A stretch of 64,000 nt of DNA from Burkholderiaceae bacterium (lineage in GTDB: Bacteria; Pseudomonadota; Gammaproteobacteria; Burkholderiales; Burkholderiaceae_C). Positions within the stretch are counted from its first letter, which is position 1, and each line of letters opens with the position of its first letter. Of this stretch, positions 43,744 to 53,540 are shown one piece after another. Position numbers and translations under genes: made by a program. The notes below the pieces were generated by a model, which saw nothing but the letters and a program-made list of their open reading frames with translations, was not told the origin of the DNA and did not search any database. The stretch is from contig JAIESX010000006.1 of NCBI GenBank assembly GCA_019745555.1, positions 152,201 to 216,200 of the forward strand. Direction: 5' to 3'.

Positions 43744-44718
43744 TCAGTTCGGCTGGATGTTGCCGGCCTTGACCACCGGCTTCCAGCGTTCGATCTCGCG
43801 CCGGATCAGCGCGCCATAGGCCTCGGGCGTGGTCGGCACCGCAATCGCTCCTTCGCTCATCAGCCGTGTCTTGAGTTCGGGTGAACTCAGGGCCTGGTTG
43901 ATGTGGGTGTTGAGCTGACGCACGATGTCCGCGGGCGTGCCCGCCGGTGCCACCACCCCGTACCACTGGTCGGCCTCGAAGCCGGGGTAGCCGCTCTCGG
44001 CCACTGTGGGCACCTCGGGCAGGGCCGGCAGACGTGTCTTGCTCGAGACCGCGAGCGCGCGCAGCTGGCCCGACTTGATGAAAGAGATCAGGGCGGGTGC
44101 CCCGGTGAACAGCAGGTCGGTCTGGCCCGCCACCAGATCCCCCACGGCCGGTGCCGCGCCGCGGTAGGGCACGTGCACGATGAAGGTCCCGGTCTGCAGC
44201 TTCAGGTACTCGGTCGCCAGGTGCGCGGCGCTGCCGTTGCCGCCCGAGCCGTAGTTGAGCCGGCCCGGCCGCGCCTTGGCGTACGTCACGAGCTCGCGCA
44301 GGTTCTGCGCCGGCACCTTGGGATGCACGACCAGCACATTGGGCACGTTGGCCACCCAGGCCACGGGCGCGAAATCCCTCACCGGGTCGTAAGGCAGTTT
44401 GGGATAGATGGCCGGGTTGACGGCCAGCGTGCCGATGTGTCCCATGAGCAGGGTGTAGCCGTCGGGGGCGGCCTTGGCCACCTTGTCCGCCCCCACCGAG
44501 CCACCGGCTCCCGGCACGTTGTCGATGATCACCGGCTGGCCCAGCGATTCGGCGAGTTTCTGGCCGATGGCACGGCCCAGGATGTCCGAGCTGCCGCCGG
44601 GCGTGAAGGGTACGACCAGGCGGATGGGTTTGTTGGGCCAGCCCTGGGCGTGCACAGGGGTTGACAGCAACAGGGCGCAGGCCCACAGGGTCAGAAGTCG
44701 GAGCGGGGATGCACGCAT
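43744..44718 (-). CDS. Bug-family periplasmic binding protein (convergent with the previous)
   Basis: A 324-residue receptor with signal peptide MRASPLRLLTLWACALLLSTPVHAQ and the Bug blocks IRLVVPFTPGGSSDILGRAIGQKLAES, IDNVPGAGGSVGADKVAKAAPDGYTLL and SGQLRALAVSSKTRLPALPEVPTVAESGYPG. It ends 15 bp from the stop of the neighbouring Bug gene on the other strand. It is transcribed in the same direction as lysR-aroE, 108 bp downstream of aroE, so it may belong to that unit. I start at MRASPL; a longer frame lacks a normal signal peptide. Confidence 0.88.
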   Translation of the reverse strand: MRASPLRLLTLWACALLLSTPVHAQGWPNKPIRLVVPFTPGGSSDILGRAIGQKLAESLGQPVIIDNVPGAGGSVGADKVAKAAPDGYTLLMGHIGTLAVNPAIYPKLPYDPVRDFAPVAWVANVPNVLVVHPKVPAQNLRELVTYAKARPGRLNYGSGGNGSAAHLATEYLKLQTGTFIVHVPYRGAAPAVGDLVAGQTDLLFTGAPALISFIKSGQLRALAVSSKTRLPALPEVPTVAESGYPGFEADQWYGVVAPAGTPADIVRQLNTHINQALSSPELKTRLMSEGAIAVPTTPEAYGALIRREIERWKPVVKAGNIQPN

Positions 44719-44826
44719 GGGACAGGCTTTCGAAGGGGGCAGGCGCGACAGCTTAGGCAGTGCGCTGTCGGTGTGCAAACGGATGCGGCGATCGGGGTAT
44801 CACGTATGGCGATGGCCGCAACCGTC

Positions 44827-45669
44827 TCAGAGCGTGGCCTCGATCAGGCGGCGCAGCTCGGGCGTGAGCTCGGGGCGCACCCCGAACCAGTGCTCGAAGG
44901 CCGGCCGGGCCTGGTTGAGCAGCATGCCCAGGCCGTCCACGGCCACATGGCCGCGCGCGCGCGCGGCGGCGAGCAGGGGCGTCTCCAGCGGCACGTAGAT
45001 GATGTCGGAGACCAGCGCTTGCCGGGGCAGGCGATCGAGCGAGATCTCCAGCGGCGCCTGTCCCTTCATGCCCAGGCTGGTGGTGTTGACCAGCAGGGCG
45101 CAGCCGTCCAGCGCCTCCGCGCGCTGTTCCCAGGGAATGGCGCGGATGGGCGCGCCGAACTCGGCCGCCAGGGCCTGGGCCTTGTCCGGGCTGCGGTTGC
45201 ACAGGCGGATGTCCTTGGCGCCGCGCTCGGCCAGCGCCACGAGGATGGCGCGCGCCGCGCCGCCCGCGCCCAGCACGGTGACGGGGCCGGCATCGGCGCG
45301 CCAGTCCGGCTGCGCGTCGAGCAGGCTCTGGATGTAGCCATAGGCGTCGGTGTTGTAGCCGGCCAGCGTGCCGTCCTTTTCCACCACCAGGGTGTTGATG
45401 GCGCCGATGCGCGCGGCCAGCGGGTCCACGCGGTCCACCAGGGACATGGCTGCCACCTTGTGCGGGATGGTGAGGTTGCAGCCGGCAAAGCCCAGCGCGC
45501 GCAGGCCGCGCACGGCGTCGCCCAGGTGCTCCGGCTGCACGGGCAGCAGCACGTAGCTGCCGTGGAGGCCGTACTGGCGGATCCAGTGGCCATGGATGGC
45601 CGGGGAGCGCGAGTGCGCCACGGGCCAGCCCATGACGCCGGCCAGGGTGTAGTGCTTGTCAGAGGCCAT
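44827..45669 (-). CDS. aroE: Shikimate dehydrogenase family enzyme (AroE/quinate dehydrogenase-like)
   Basis: A 280-residue NAD(P)-dependent enzyme interconverting 3-dehydroshikimate and shikimate. Substrate site motifs are GWPVAHSRSPAIH, NLTIPHKVAA (catalytic Lys) and NTDAYGY (Asp partner). The cofactor loop is LGAGGAARAILVAL, then NRSPDKA. Its place directly after a LysR regulator (12 bp) and opposite the protocatechuate operon argues for a catabolic role, oxidising shikimate or quinate on the way to protocatechuate, rather than the biosynthetic housekeeping copy. A 3-dehydroshikimate dehydratase is not in the window. Confidence 0.88.
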   Translation of the reverse strand: MASDKHYTLAGVMGWPVAHSRSPAIHGHWIRQYGLHGSYVLLPVQPEHLGDAVRGLRALGFAGCNLTIPHKVAAMSLVDRVDPLAARIGAINTLVVEKDGTLAGYNTDAYGYIQSLLDAQPDWRADAGPVTVLGAGGAARAILVALAERGAKDIRLCNRSPDKAQALAAEFGAPIRAIPWEQRAEALDGCALLVNTTSLGMKGQAPLEISLDRLPRQALVSDIIYVPLETPLLAAARARGHVAVDGLGMLLNQARPAFEHWFGVRPELTPELRRLIEATL

Positions 45670-45681
45670 GGTGGGTGCCTG

Positions 45682-46596
45682 TCATGCGGTGTGGGTGGAG
45701 CCGAAGACTTCGGATGCGACCTGCTGGATCAGCTCCAGCATGGCCTGCTGCGTCATGGTGGTGGTGCGGCCGGCCGCCGTGGCCAGCGCCAGGCGGCTGA
45801 CCAGGTGCGGCTTGACGATGGGGCGTGCCACATAGGCCTCGGGCCGGGTCGTCGTGGCCAGCGAGTACTTGGGCAGGATGGCATAGCCCGCGCCGTCGGC
45901 CACCAGGTCCAGGATGGCCGCCACACCGTCGATCTCCAGGCTGATCTCGGGCTTGCAGCCGATGCCGGCCATCTCGGTCTCCACCACCATGCGGATCGCG
46001 TTGGGGCGGCTGGGGATGACCAGGGGCAGGGTGCTGGCCTCGCGCAGGCTGATGGGCTCGGCGGCGGCCTTGCTGCGCGTGCGCCGCGGGCCGATGAGCA
46101 GCAGCTCCTCGTCCATCAGGGGCTGGGTCTCCAGCTCGGGGCTGGGCTGGGGGTTGTAGAGCAGGGCGATGTCGAGCCGGCCCGTGAGCAGGCCTTCCTG
46201 CATGGAGATGGTCAGGCCCTCGCTGATGGACAGGGCCGCATTGGGTAGGCGCTTGCGGAAGGCGCGCGTGAGCGGCACCGTGAGCATCTTGGCGATGCTG
46301 GGCGGCAGGCCCAGGGCCACGCGCCCGGCCAGGGCGCCGCTGACGCGGCCCAGGTCCTCGCGCGCGCGCTCCACCTGGTGCAGGATGCCGCGACCGTGTT
46401 CCAGCAGCAGCTTGCCGGCCTCGGTGGTGGTGACCCCGCGGCCATTGCGCAGCAGCAGGTTCTGCCGCAACTCCACTTCGAGCAGGCGGACCTGGCGGCT
46501 CAGCGCCGGCTGGGCGATGTTGAGCACCCCGGCGGCGCGCGTGAAGCTGCCGAGTTCGGCCACGCGGACGAAATATTCGAGTTGCTTCAGGTCCAT
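45682..46596 (-). CDS. LysR-type regulator of the protocatechuate operon (PmdR-like position)
   Basis: A 304-residue LysR protein. The N-terminal winged helix is MDLKQLEYFVRVAELGSFTRAAGVLNIAQPALSRQVRLLEVELRQNLLLRNGRG, followed by a periplasmic-binding-like effector domain. It is divergent from the ModA-like/ligJKIABC operon across 123 bp, as LysR activators usually are, and co-directional with aroE. In Comamonas the pmd operon is activated by the LysR protein PmdR with PDC as inducer. Orthology is suggested by position, not proven. Confidence 0.9.
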   Translation of the reverse strand: MDLKQLEYFVRVAELGSFTRAAGVLNIAQPALSRQVRLLEVELRQNLLLRNGRGVTTTEAGKLLLEHGRGILHQVERAREDLGRVSGALAGRVALGLPPSIAKMLTVPLTRAFRKRLPNAALSISEGLTISMQEGLLTGRLDIALLYNPQPSPELETQPLMDEELLLIGPRRTRSKAAAEPISLREASTLPLVIPSRPNAIRMVVETEMAGIGCKPEISLEIDGVAAILDLVADGAGYAILPKYSLATTTRPEAYVARPIVKPHLVSRLALATAAGRTTTMTQQAMLELIQQVASEVFGSTHTA

Positions 46597-46719
46597 GGTT
46601 TGCGGGATAGCTGGTTCTCCATTATGCCGAAATGCGATACCTGCTAGTAAGCGCTCCGCCTTGGCGTGGGGCGGGAGGCTGGGGACAATCAGCGTTTTGA
46701 TCAAGCTGTGCACCCGCGC

Positions 46720-47409
46720 ATGAGTACCGAGATCCTGGGCATATCCTCCATGGCGACCCGCCTGGTCCTGGCCGAGCTGGCTGAGGCCTACCAGCGCGCG
46801 TCCGGCCAGCGCCTGCGCATCGAATCGGTGGGCGGCGTGGACGCGGCCAAACGTGTGGCTGCCGGTGAAGCCTTCGACGTGGTCATCCTGGCATCGGACG
46901 CCATCGACAAGCTCATCGCATCCGGCCATGTGCTGGCCGGCAGCCGTGTGGACCTGGTGCACTCGGGCGTGGCCGTGGCCGTGCGCGCCGGTGCCGCGCA
47001 ACCCGACATCTCCAGCGAAGACGCCGTGCGCGCCGCCGTGCAGGCCGCCCGCAGCGTGAGCTACTCCACCGGACCCAGTGGCGTGGCCCTGGCCAGACTC
47101 TTCGAGCGCTGGGGCCTGGCCGAGGAACTGAAGGCGCGCCTGGTCACGCCGCCGCCGGGCATTCCCGTGGGCAGCCTCGTGGCGAAGGGGGAGGTGGCGC
47201 TCGGTTTCCAGCAGCTCAGCGAACTCATCAACCTCGAAGGCATCATCGTGCTGGGCCCGCTGCCGCCGGCCATCCAGATCACCACCACTTTCTCGGCCGG
47301 CATCTGCACCGCCAGCCGCCAGCCCGAGGCCGTGCGCGCCCTGCTGGACTACCTGCGTTCGCCGGCCACGGCCGAGGCCAAGCGGCGCCAGGGCATGGAG
47401 CCCGCCTGA
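46720..47409 (+). CDS. ModA-like substrate-binding-domain protein without signal peptide
   Basis: A 229-residue protein with the fold pattern of molybdate-type binding proteins (SBP_bac_11): EILGISSMATRLVLAELAEAYQRASGQRL, GGVDAAKRVAAGEAFDVVILASDAIDKL, then VRAGAAQPDISSEDAVRAAV and YSTGPSGVALARLFERWGL. The N-terminus (MSTEILGISS) is not a signal peptide, so the protein should be cytoplasmic and cannot act as an ordinary ABC receptor. It heads the ligJKIABC operon, 26 bp before ligJ. A ligand-sensing or chaperone-like role for a pathway acid is speculation. Confidence 0.78.
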   Translation: MSTEILGISSMATRLVLAELAEAYQRASGQRLRIESVGGVDAAKRVAAGEAFDVVILASDAIDKLIASGHVLAGSRVDLVHSGVAVAVRAGAAQPDISSEDAVRAAVQAARSVSYSTGPSGVALARLFERWGLAEELKARLVTPPPGIPVGSLVAKGEVALGFQQLSELINLEGIIVLGPLPPAIQITTTFSAGICTASRQPEAVRALLDYLRSPATAEAKRRQGMEPA

Positions 47410-47435
47410 ACCGATTGGATTTCCTGGAGACCCTC

Positions 47436-48479
47436 ATGAAGAAGAACCCGCTCATCATCGATTGCCATGGCCACTTCACCACGGCCCCCAAGGCGCTGGA
47501 GGCCTGGCGCAACCAGCAGATCGCCGGCATCAAGGACCCGGCTGTGATGCCGAAGGTGGCCGACCTCAGGATCAGCGACGACGAACTGCGCGAGGCCATC
47601 GAGACCAACCAGCTCAAGCTGATGAAGGAGCGCGGCTCCGACCTGACCATCTTCAGCCCGCGCGCCAGCTTCATGGCCCATCACATCGGCGACTTCAACG
47701 TCTCCAGCACCTGGGCCGCGATCTGCAACGAGCTGGTCTACCGCGTCACGCAGCTGTTCCCCGACCACTTCATCGGCGCCGCCATGCTGCCGCAGTCGCC
47801 CGGCGTCGACCCGAAGACCTGCATCCCCGAGCTGGAAAAGTGCGTCAAGCAATACGGCAACGTCGGCATCAACCTCAACCCGGACCCGAGCGGCGGCCAC
47901 TGGACCAGCCCGCCGCTGACCGATCGCCACTGGTACCCCATCTACGAAAAGATGGTGGAGTACGACATCCCGGCCATGATCCATGTGTCGACCAGCTGCA
48001 ATGCCTGCTTCCACACCACGGGCGCGCACTACCTGAACGCCGACACCACGGCGGTCATGCAGCTGATCCAGGGCGACCTCTTCAAGGACTTCCCCACGCT
48101 GAAGTTCATCATTCCGCACGGCGGCGGCGCCGCGCCCTACCACTGGGGCCGTTTCCGCGGCCTGGCCCAGGAGATGAAGAAGCCGCTGCTGAGCGAGCAC
48201 CTGCTCAAGAACATCTACTTCGACACCTGCGTCTACCACCAGCCGGGCATCGACCTGCTGACCAAGGTGATCCCGGTAGACAACATCCTGTTTGCCTCCG
48301 AGATGATCGGCGCCGTGCGCGGCATCGACCCCGAGACCGGCGCCTACTACGACGACACCAAGCGCTACATCCAGGCCACGCCGCACCTCAACGACGAGCA
48401 GCGCTACAAGGTCTACGAGGGCAATGCCCGCCGCGTGTTCACGCGCCTCGATGCGGCCCTCAAGGCCCAGGGCAAGTGA
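47436..48479 (+). CDS. ligJ: 4-oxalomesaconate hydratase
   Basis: Adds water to 4-oxalomesaconate to give 4-carboxy-4-hydroxy-2-oxoadipate in the protocatechuate 4,5-cleavage pathway. The 347-residue amidohydrolase-2 protein opens with the metal motif [17 protein letters not shown]. It also has [49 protein letters not shown] and [14 protein letters not shown], which agree closely with Sphingobium LigJ (PmdE in Comamonas) as I remember it. The ATG with TGGAG upstream is chosen over an in-frame TTG. Confidence 0.93.
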   Translation: MKKNPLIIDCHGHFTTAPKALEAWRNQQIAGIKDPAVMPKVADLRISDDELREAIETNQLKLMKERGSDLTIFSPRASFMAHHIGDFNVSSTWAAICNELVYRVTQLFPDHFIGAAMLPQSPGVDPKTCIPELEKCVKQYGNVGINLNPDPSGGHWTSPPLTDRHWYPIYEKMVEYDIPAMIHVSTSCNACFHTTGAHYLNADTTAVMQLIQGDLFKDFPTLKFIIPHGGGAAPYHWGRFRGLAQEMKKPLLSEHLLKNIYFDTCVYHQPGIDLLTKVIPVDNILFASEMIGAVRGIDPETGAYYDDTKRYIQATPHLNDEQRYKVYEGNARRVFTRLDAALKAQGK

Positions 48480-48513
48480 TCCATTTCCAACAGAACTCCA
48501 CCGAGGAAACACC

Positions 48514-49206
48514 ATGAGCGTCAACGCACCCCTGGGCATCGTCAAGCGCAACATCGTGCGCGCCGATGCCGCCGCCGTCGAGAAAATGGGCCAGTACGGC
48601 GTGGCCACCGTGCACGAGGCCCAAGGCCGTGTCGGCCTGATGCAGACCTATATGCGCCCCATCTATTCCGGCGCCCGGATCGCCGGCCCGGCCGTCACCG
48701 TGCTGCTGCACCCCGGCGACAACTGGATGCTGCACGTGGTGGCCGAGCAGATCAAGCCCGGTGACATCGTCGTGGCCGCGCTCTCTTCGCCCAACACCGA
48801 CGGCTTCTTCGGCGACCTGCTGGCCACCAGCTTCAAGGCGCGCGGCGCCAAAGGGCTGATCATCGACGGCGGCTGCCGTGACATCGCGGAACTCAAGGCC
48901 ATGGACTTCCCGGTCTGGAGCCGCGCCATCAGCGCCAAGGGCACCATCAAGGCGACCCTTGGCTCGGTCAACATCCCCGTGGTCTGTGCCGGCATGATCG
49001 TCAACCCGGGTGACGCCATCGTGGCCGATGACGATGGCGTGGTCGTGGTCAACGCTGCGGACGCGCAGAAGGTGGCCGACGCCGCCGCGGCCCGCGAGTC
49101 CTTTGAGGGCGAGAAGCGCGCCAAGCTGGCCTCTGGCGTTCTGGGCCTGGACATGTACAAGTTCCGCGAGCCGCTGGAAAAGCTGGGCCTGAAGTACATC
49201 GACTGA
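48514..49206 (+). CDS. ligK: 4-carboxy-4-hydroxy-2-oxoadipate/HMG aldolase
   Basis: A divalent-metal pyruvate aldolase cleaving CHA to pyruvate and oxaloacetate, the last step of the pathway. The 230-residue RraA-fold protein has [57 protein letters not shown] and [26 protein letters not shown] and D of the last block bind substrate and metal in the family. It is the PmdF equivalent. ACCGAGGAAACACC precedes the ATG. Confidence 0.94.
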   Translation: MSVNAPLGIVKRNIVRADAAAVEKMGQYGVATVHEAQGRVGLMQTYMRPIYSGARIAGPAVTVLLHPGDNWMLHVVAEQIKPGDIVVAALSSPNTDGFFGDLLATSFKARGAKGLIIDGGCRDIAELKAMDFPVWSRAISAKGTIKATLGSVNIPVVCAGMIVNPGDAIVADDDGVVVVNAADAQKVADAAAARESFEGEKRAKLASGVLGLDMYKFREPLEKLGLKYID

Positions 49207-49214
49207 GCCAAGCC

Positions 49215-50150
49215 ATGAGCAAACCCACCACAGGACCTTTCGAGAAGACCGCCGGCTGGCTGGACTGGTACACCGGCCCGAGCAAGCCGCGTTTCACGCT
49301 GCCCGCGGGTGCCGTCGACGCGCACTGCCACGTCTTCGGCCCCGGCGCCGAGTTCCCCTACGCGCCCGAGCGCAAGTACACGCCCTGCGACGCCAGTAAG
49401 GCACAGCTCTTCGCCCTGCGCGACCACCTGGGCTTTGCGCGCAACGTCATCGTGCAGGCCACCTGCCACGGCGCCGACAACCGCGCCCTGGTCGATGCCT
49501 GCCTGTCGTCGAACGGCAAGGCGCGCGGCGTGGCCACGGTCAGGCGCAGCGTGACGGACGAGGAGCTGCAGCAGTTGCACGCCGCCGGCGTGCGCGGCGT
49601 GCGCTTCAACTTCGTCAAACGCCTGGTGGACTTCACGCCCAAGGACGAGCTGATGGAGATCGCCGGCCGCATCGCCAAGCTGGGCTGGCACGTGGTGATC
49701 TACTTCGAGGCCGTGGACCTGCCCGAGCTCTGGGACTTCTTCACGGCCCTGCCCACCACCGTGGTCGTGGACCACATGGGCCGCCCCGACGTGAGCAAGC
49801 CCGTGGACGGGCCCGAGTTCGCGCTCTTCCTCAAGTTCATGCGCGAGCACCCCAACGTCTGGAGCAAGGTCAGCTGCCCGGAGCGCCTGTCGGTGGGCGG
49901 CCCCAAGGCGCTCAACGGCGAGCAGAATGCGTACAAGGATGTGGTGCCGTTTGCGCGCAAGATCGTCGAGGAGTTTCCCGACCGCGTGCTCTGGGGCACC
50001 GACTGGCCGCACCCCAACCTCAAGGACCACATGCCCGACGACGGTCTGCTGGTGGACTTCATCCCCCACATTGCGCCCACGGCCGAGCTGCAGAAGCAGC
50101 TGCTGGTGGACAATCCCATGCGCCTGTACTGGCCCGAGGAAGTGAAGTAA
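49215..50150 (+). CDS. ligI: 2-pyrone-4,6-dicarboxylate hydrolase
   Basis: Hydrolyses the lactone 2-pyrone-4,6-dicarboxylate to 4-oxalomesaconate. The 311-residue amidohydrolase has the N-terminal AVDAHCHVFGPGAEFPYAPERKYTPCDAS, RNVIVQATCHGADNRALVDA, VRRSVTDEELQQLHAAGVRGVRFNFVKRLVD, VVDHMGRPDV and RVLWGTDWPHPNLKDHMPDD. The Asp in GTDWPHPN is the catalytic base of the LigI family, which works without a metal. It lies 8 bp after ligK (PmdD equivalent). Confidence 0.95.
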   Translation: MSKPTTGPFEKTAGWLDWYTGPSKPRFTLPAGAVDAHCHVFGPGAEFPYAPERKYTPCDASKAQLFALRDHLGFARNVIVQATCHGADNRALVDACLSSNGKARGVATVRRSVTDEELQQLHAAGVRGVRFNFVKRLVDFTPKDELMEIAGRIAKLGWHVVIYFEAVDLPELWDFFTALPTTVVVDHMGRPDVSKPVDGPEFALFLKFMREHPNVWSKVSCPERLSVGGPKALNGEQNAYKDVVPFARKIVEEFPDRVLWGTDWPHPNLKDHMPDDGLLVDFIPHIAPTAELQKQLLVDNPMRLYWPEEVK

Positions 50151-50160
50151 GGAGAACATC

Positions 50161-51479
<1,319 letters not shown>

Positions 51480-51490
51480 GGAATATCGCC

Positions 51491-52444
51491 ATGACGATCA
51501 AAGTCGCACTCGCCGGTGCCGGTGCCTTCGGCATCAAGCACCTGGACGGCATCAAGAACATCCAGGATGTGGAAGTCGTCTCCCTGATCAGCCGTGACCT
51601 GGAGAAGACCAGGGAAGTGGCCGACAAGTACGGCATCAAGCACGTCACCACCAGGCTGGAAGACAGCCTGGCATTGAAGGAGGTGGACGCCGTCATCCTG
51701 TGCACGCCCACGCAGATGCACGCCGCGCAGGCCAAGGCCTGCCTGGAAGCCGGCAAGCACGTGCAGGTGGAAATCCCCCTGTGCGACGTGCTGAAAGAGG
51801 GCGAGGAAGTCGTCGCCCTGCAGAAGAAGAAGGGCCTGGTCGCCATGTGCGGCCACACACGTCGCTTCAACCCCAGCCACCAGTACGTGAACAAGAAGAT
51901 CAAGGCTGGCGAGTTCAACATCCAGCAGATGGATGTGCAGACCTATTTCTTCCGCCGCACCAATATGAACGCGCTGGGCCAGCCGCGCAGCTGGACCGAT
52001 CATCTGCTGTGGCACCACGCCGCCCACACCGTGGACCTGTTCGCCTACCAGGCTGGCAGCCCCATCGTGAAGGCCAATGCCATCCAGGGCCCGATCCATC
52101 CGAATCTGGGCATCGCCATGGACATGAGCATCCAGCTCAAGGCCGCCAACGGCGCGATCTGCACGTTGTCGCTCTCGTTCAACAACGACGGTCCGCTGGG
52201 CACCTTCTTCCGCTACATCGGCGACACGGCGACCTATATCGCCCGCTACGACGATCTGTTCAACGGCAAGGACGAGAAGATCGACGTGAGCAAGGTCGAT
52301 GTTTCCATGAATGGCATCGAGCTGCAGGACCGCGAGTTCTTCGCCGCCATCCGCGAAGGCCGCGAGCCCAATGCCAGCGTGGCCCAGGTGCTGCCCTGCT
52401 ACCAGGTGCTCCATCAGCTGGAGCAGCAGCTCAACGCCGGCTGA
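51491..52444 (+). CDS. ligC: 4-carboxy-2-hydroxymuconate-6-semialdehyde dehydrogenase
   Basis: Oxidises the ring-cleavage product (as its hemiacetal) to 2-pyrone-4,6-dicarboxylate with NAD(P). The 317-residue Gfo/Idh/MocA-type protein has the nucleotide site VALAGAGAFGIKHLDGIKN and CTPTQMHAAQAKACLEAGKHVQVEIPLCD, then CGHTRRFNPSHQYVNKKI and the substrate region RRTNMNALGQPRSWTDHLLWHHAAHTVDLF. It closes the ligJKIABC run, 11 bp after ligB. Confidence 0.95.
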   Translation: MTIKVALAGAGAFGIKHLDGIKNIQDVEVVSLISRDLEKTREVADKYGIKHVTTRLEDSLALKEVDAVILCTPTQMHAAQAKACLEAGKHVQVEIPLCDVLKEGEEVVALQKKKGLVAMCGHTRRFNPSHQYVNKKIKAGEFNIQQMDVQTYFFRRTNMNALGQPRSWTDHLLWHHAAHTVDLFAYQAGSPIVKANAIQGPIHPNLGIAMDMSIQLKAANGAICTLSLSFNNDGPLGTFFRYIGDTATYIARYDDLFNGKDEKIDVSKVDVSMNGIELQDREFFAAIREGREPNASVAQVLPCYQVLHQLEQQLNAG

Positions 52445-52467
52445 TCCGCTACCATCGGCCAGGCCTC

Positions 52468-52509
52468 AGGGGTTGGATCGCTCGCCACAGGCGGCGTGAT
52501 CTGACCCCT
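52468..52509 (+). other. Imperfect hairpin between ligC and the aldo/keto reductase gene
   Basis: AGGGGTTGGATC and GATCTGACCCCT arms (two mismatches) enclose a further short GC stem; the element fills most of the 90-bp gap. It may end or attenuate the pathway transcript. There is no proper T-run. Confidence 0.4.
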
Positions 52510-52534
52510 TCGCACTTTCAGCAAGGAAACCAAC

Positions 52535-53539
52535 ATGCCACAACGCCAACTCGGTCCCTTCCAGGTCTCCGCGCTCGCCCTGGGCTGCATGAGCCTGAGC
52601 TACGCCTACGGCGTGCCACCGGCCCCCGAGCACGGCGAGCGCGTGCTGCTGGCCGCACTGGACGCCGGCATCACCCATTTCGACACGGCCGCACTCTACG
52701 GCTTTGGCGTCAACGAGCAGCTGGTCGGCCGTGTGTTGCGGCCCTACCGCAGCGAGATCGTGCTCGCGAGCAAGGGTGGCATGGCCGGGGTGGATGTGGC
52801 AGGCGACGGCAAGCTCGTGCGCGTGATCGACGGCCGGCCCGAGGCCATCCGCAAGAACTGCGAGGACAGCCTGCGCCGCCTGGGCACCGATGTGATCGAC
52901 CTCTATTACCTCCACCGCTGGGACAAGAAGGTGCCCATCGAGGACAGCGTCGGTGAGCTCTCGCGCCTGGTCGAGCGCGGCCATGTGCGCACCATCGGCC
53001 TGAGTGAGGTGTCGGCGACCACGATACGCAAGGCCCACGCCGTGCACCCGCTGGCCGCGGTGCAGACCGAGTATTCGCTCTGGACGCGCAACCCCGAGAT
53101 CGCCGTGTTGCAGACCTGCCAGGAGCTGGGCATCGCCTTCGTTGCCTTCAGTCCGGTGGCGCGCGGTTTTCTCAGTGGCAGGCTGCGCGATGTGCAGGCC
53201 CTCGACGCCAAGGACATCCGCCGCGGCATGCCGCGTTTCGAGCCGGCCAACTATGCGGGCAATCTGCAGCTGCTGCCGGCCTACGAGGCCGTGGCACAGG
53301 AGGCCGGTTGCACCCCGGCCCAGCTGGCCCTGGCCTGGCTGTTACACAAGGCGCCGCATGTCATCCCGCTCTTCGGTACCACCAGCCTCGAGCACCTGGC
53401 CGAGAACGTGGCTGCGGCCAGGGTCCAGCTCAGCCCGGCGCTCATGGCCAGGGTGGAGGCCGTGATCAACCAGCAGACCGTGGTGGGCAACCGCTACAGC
53501 GAGCAGAGCAACCGCGAAGTCGATACGGAAGTGTTCTGA
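52535..53539 (+). CDS. Aldo/keto reductase
   Basis: A 334-residue AKR with the catalytic tetrad in place: D50 and Y55 (HFDTAALYG), K80 (VLASKGG) and H127 (LYYLHRWD). NADPH-binding features are VAFSPVARGFLSGRL near 210 and the C-terminal VIPLFGTTSLEHLAENV. The substrate is unknown. Its position behind the protocatechuate genes could mean an aldehyde-reducing side role. It is coupled to the next gene (1 bp gap). Confidence 0.88.
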   Translation: MPQRQLGPFQVSALALGCMSLSYAYGVPPAPEHGERVLLAALDAGITHFDTAALYGFGVNEQLVGRVLRPYRSEIVLASKGGMAGVDVAGDGKLVRVIDGRPEAIRKNCEDSLRRLGTDVIDLYYLHRWDKKVPIEDSVGELSRLVERGHVRTIGLSEVSATTIRKAHAVHPLAAVQTEYSLWTRNPEIAVLQTCQELGIAFVAFSPVARGFLSGRLRDVQALDAKDIRRGMPRFEPANYAGNLQLLPAYEAVAQEAGCTPAQLALAWLLHKAPHVIPLFGTTSLEHLAENVAAARVQLSPALMARVEAVINQQTVVGNRYSEQSNREVDTEVF

Positions 53540-53540
53540 G

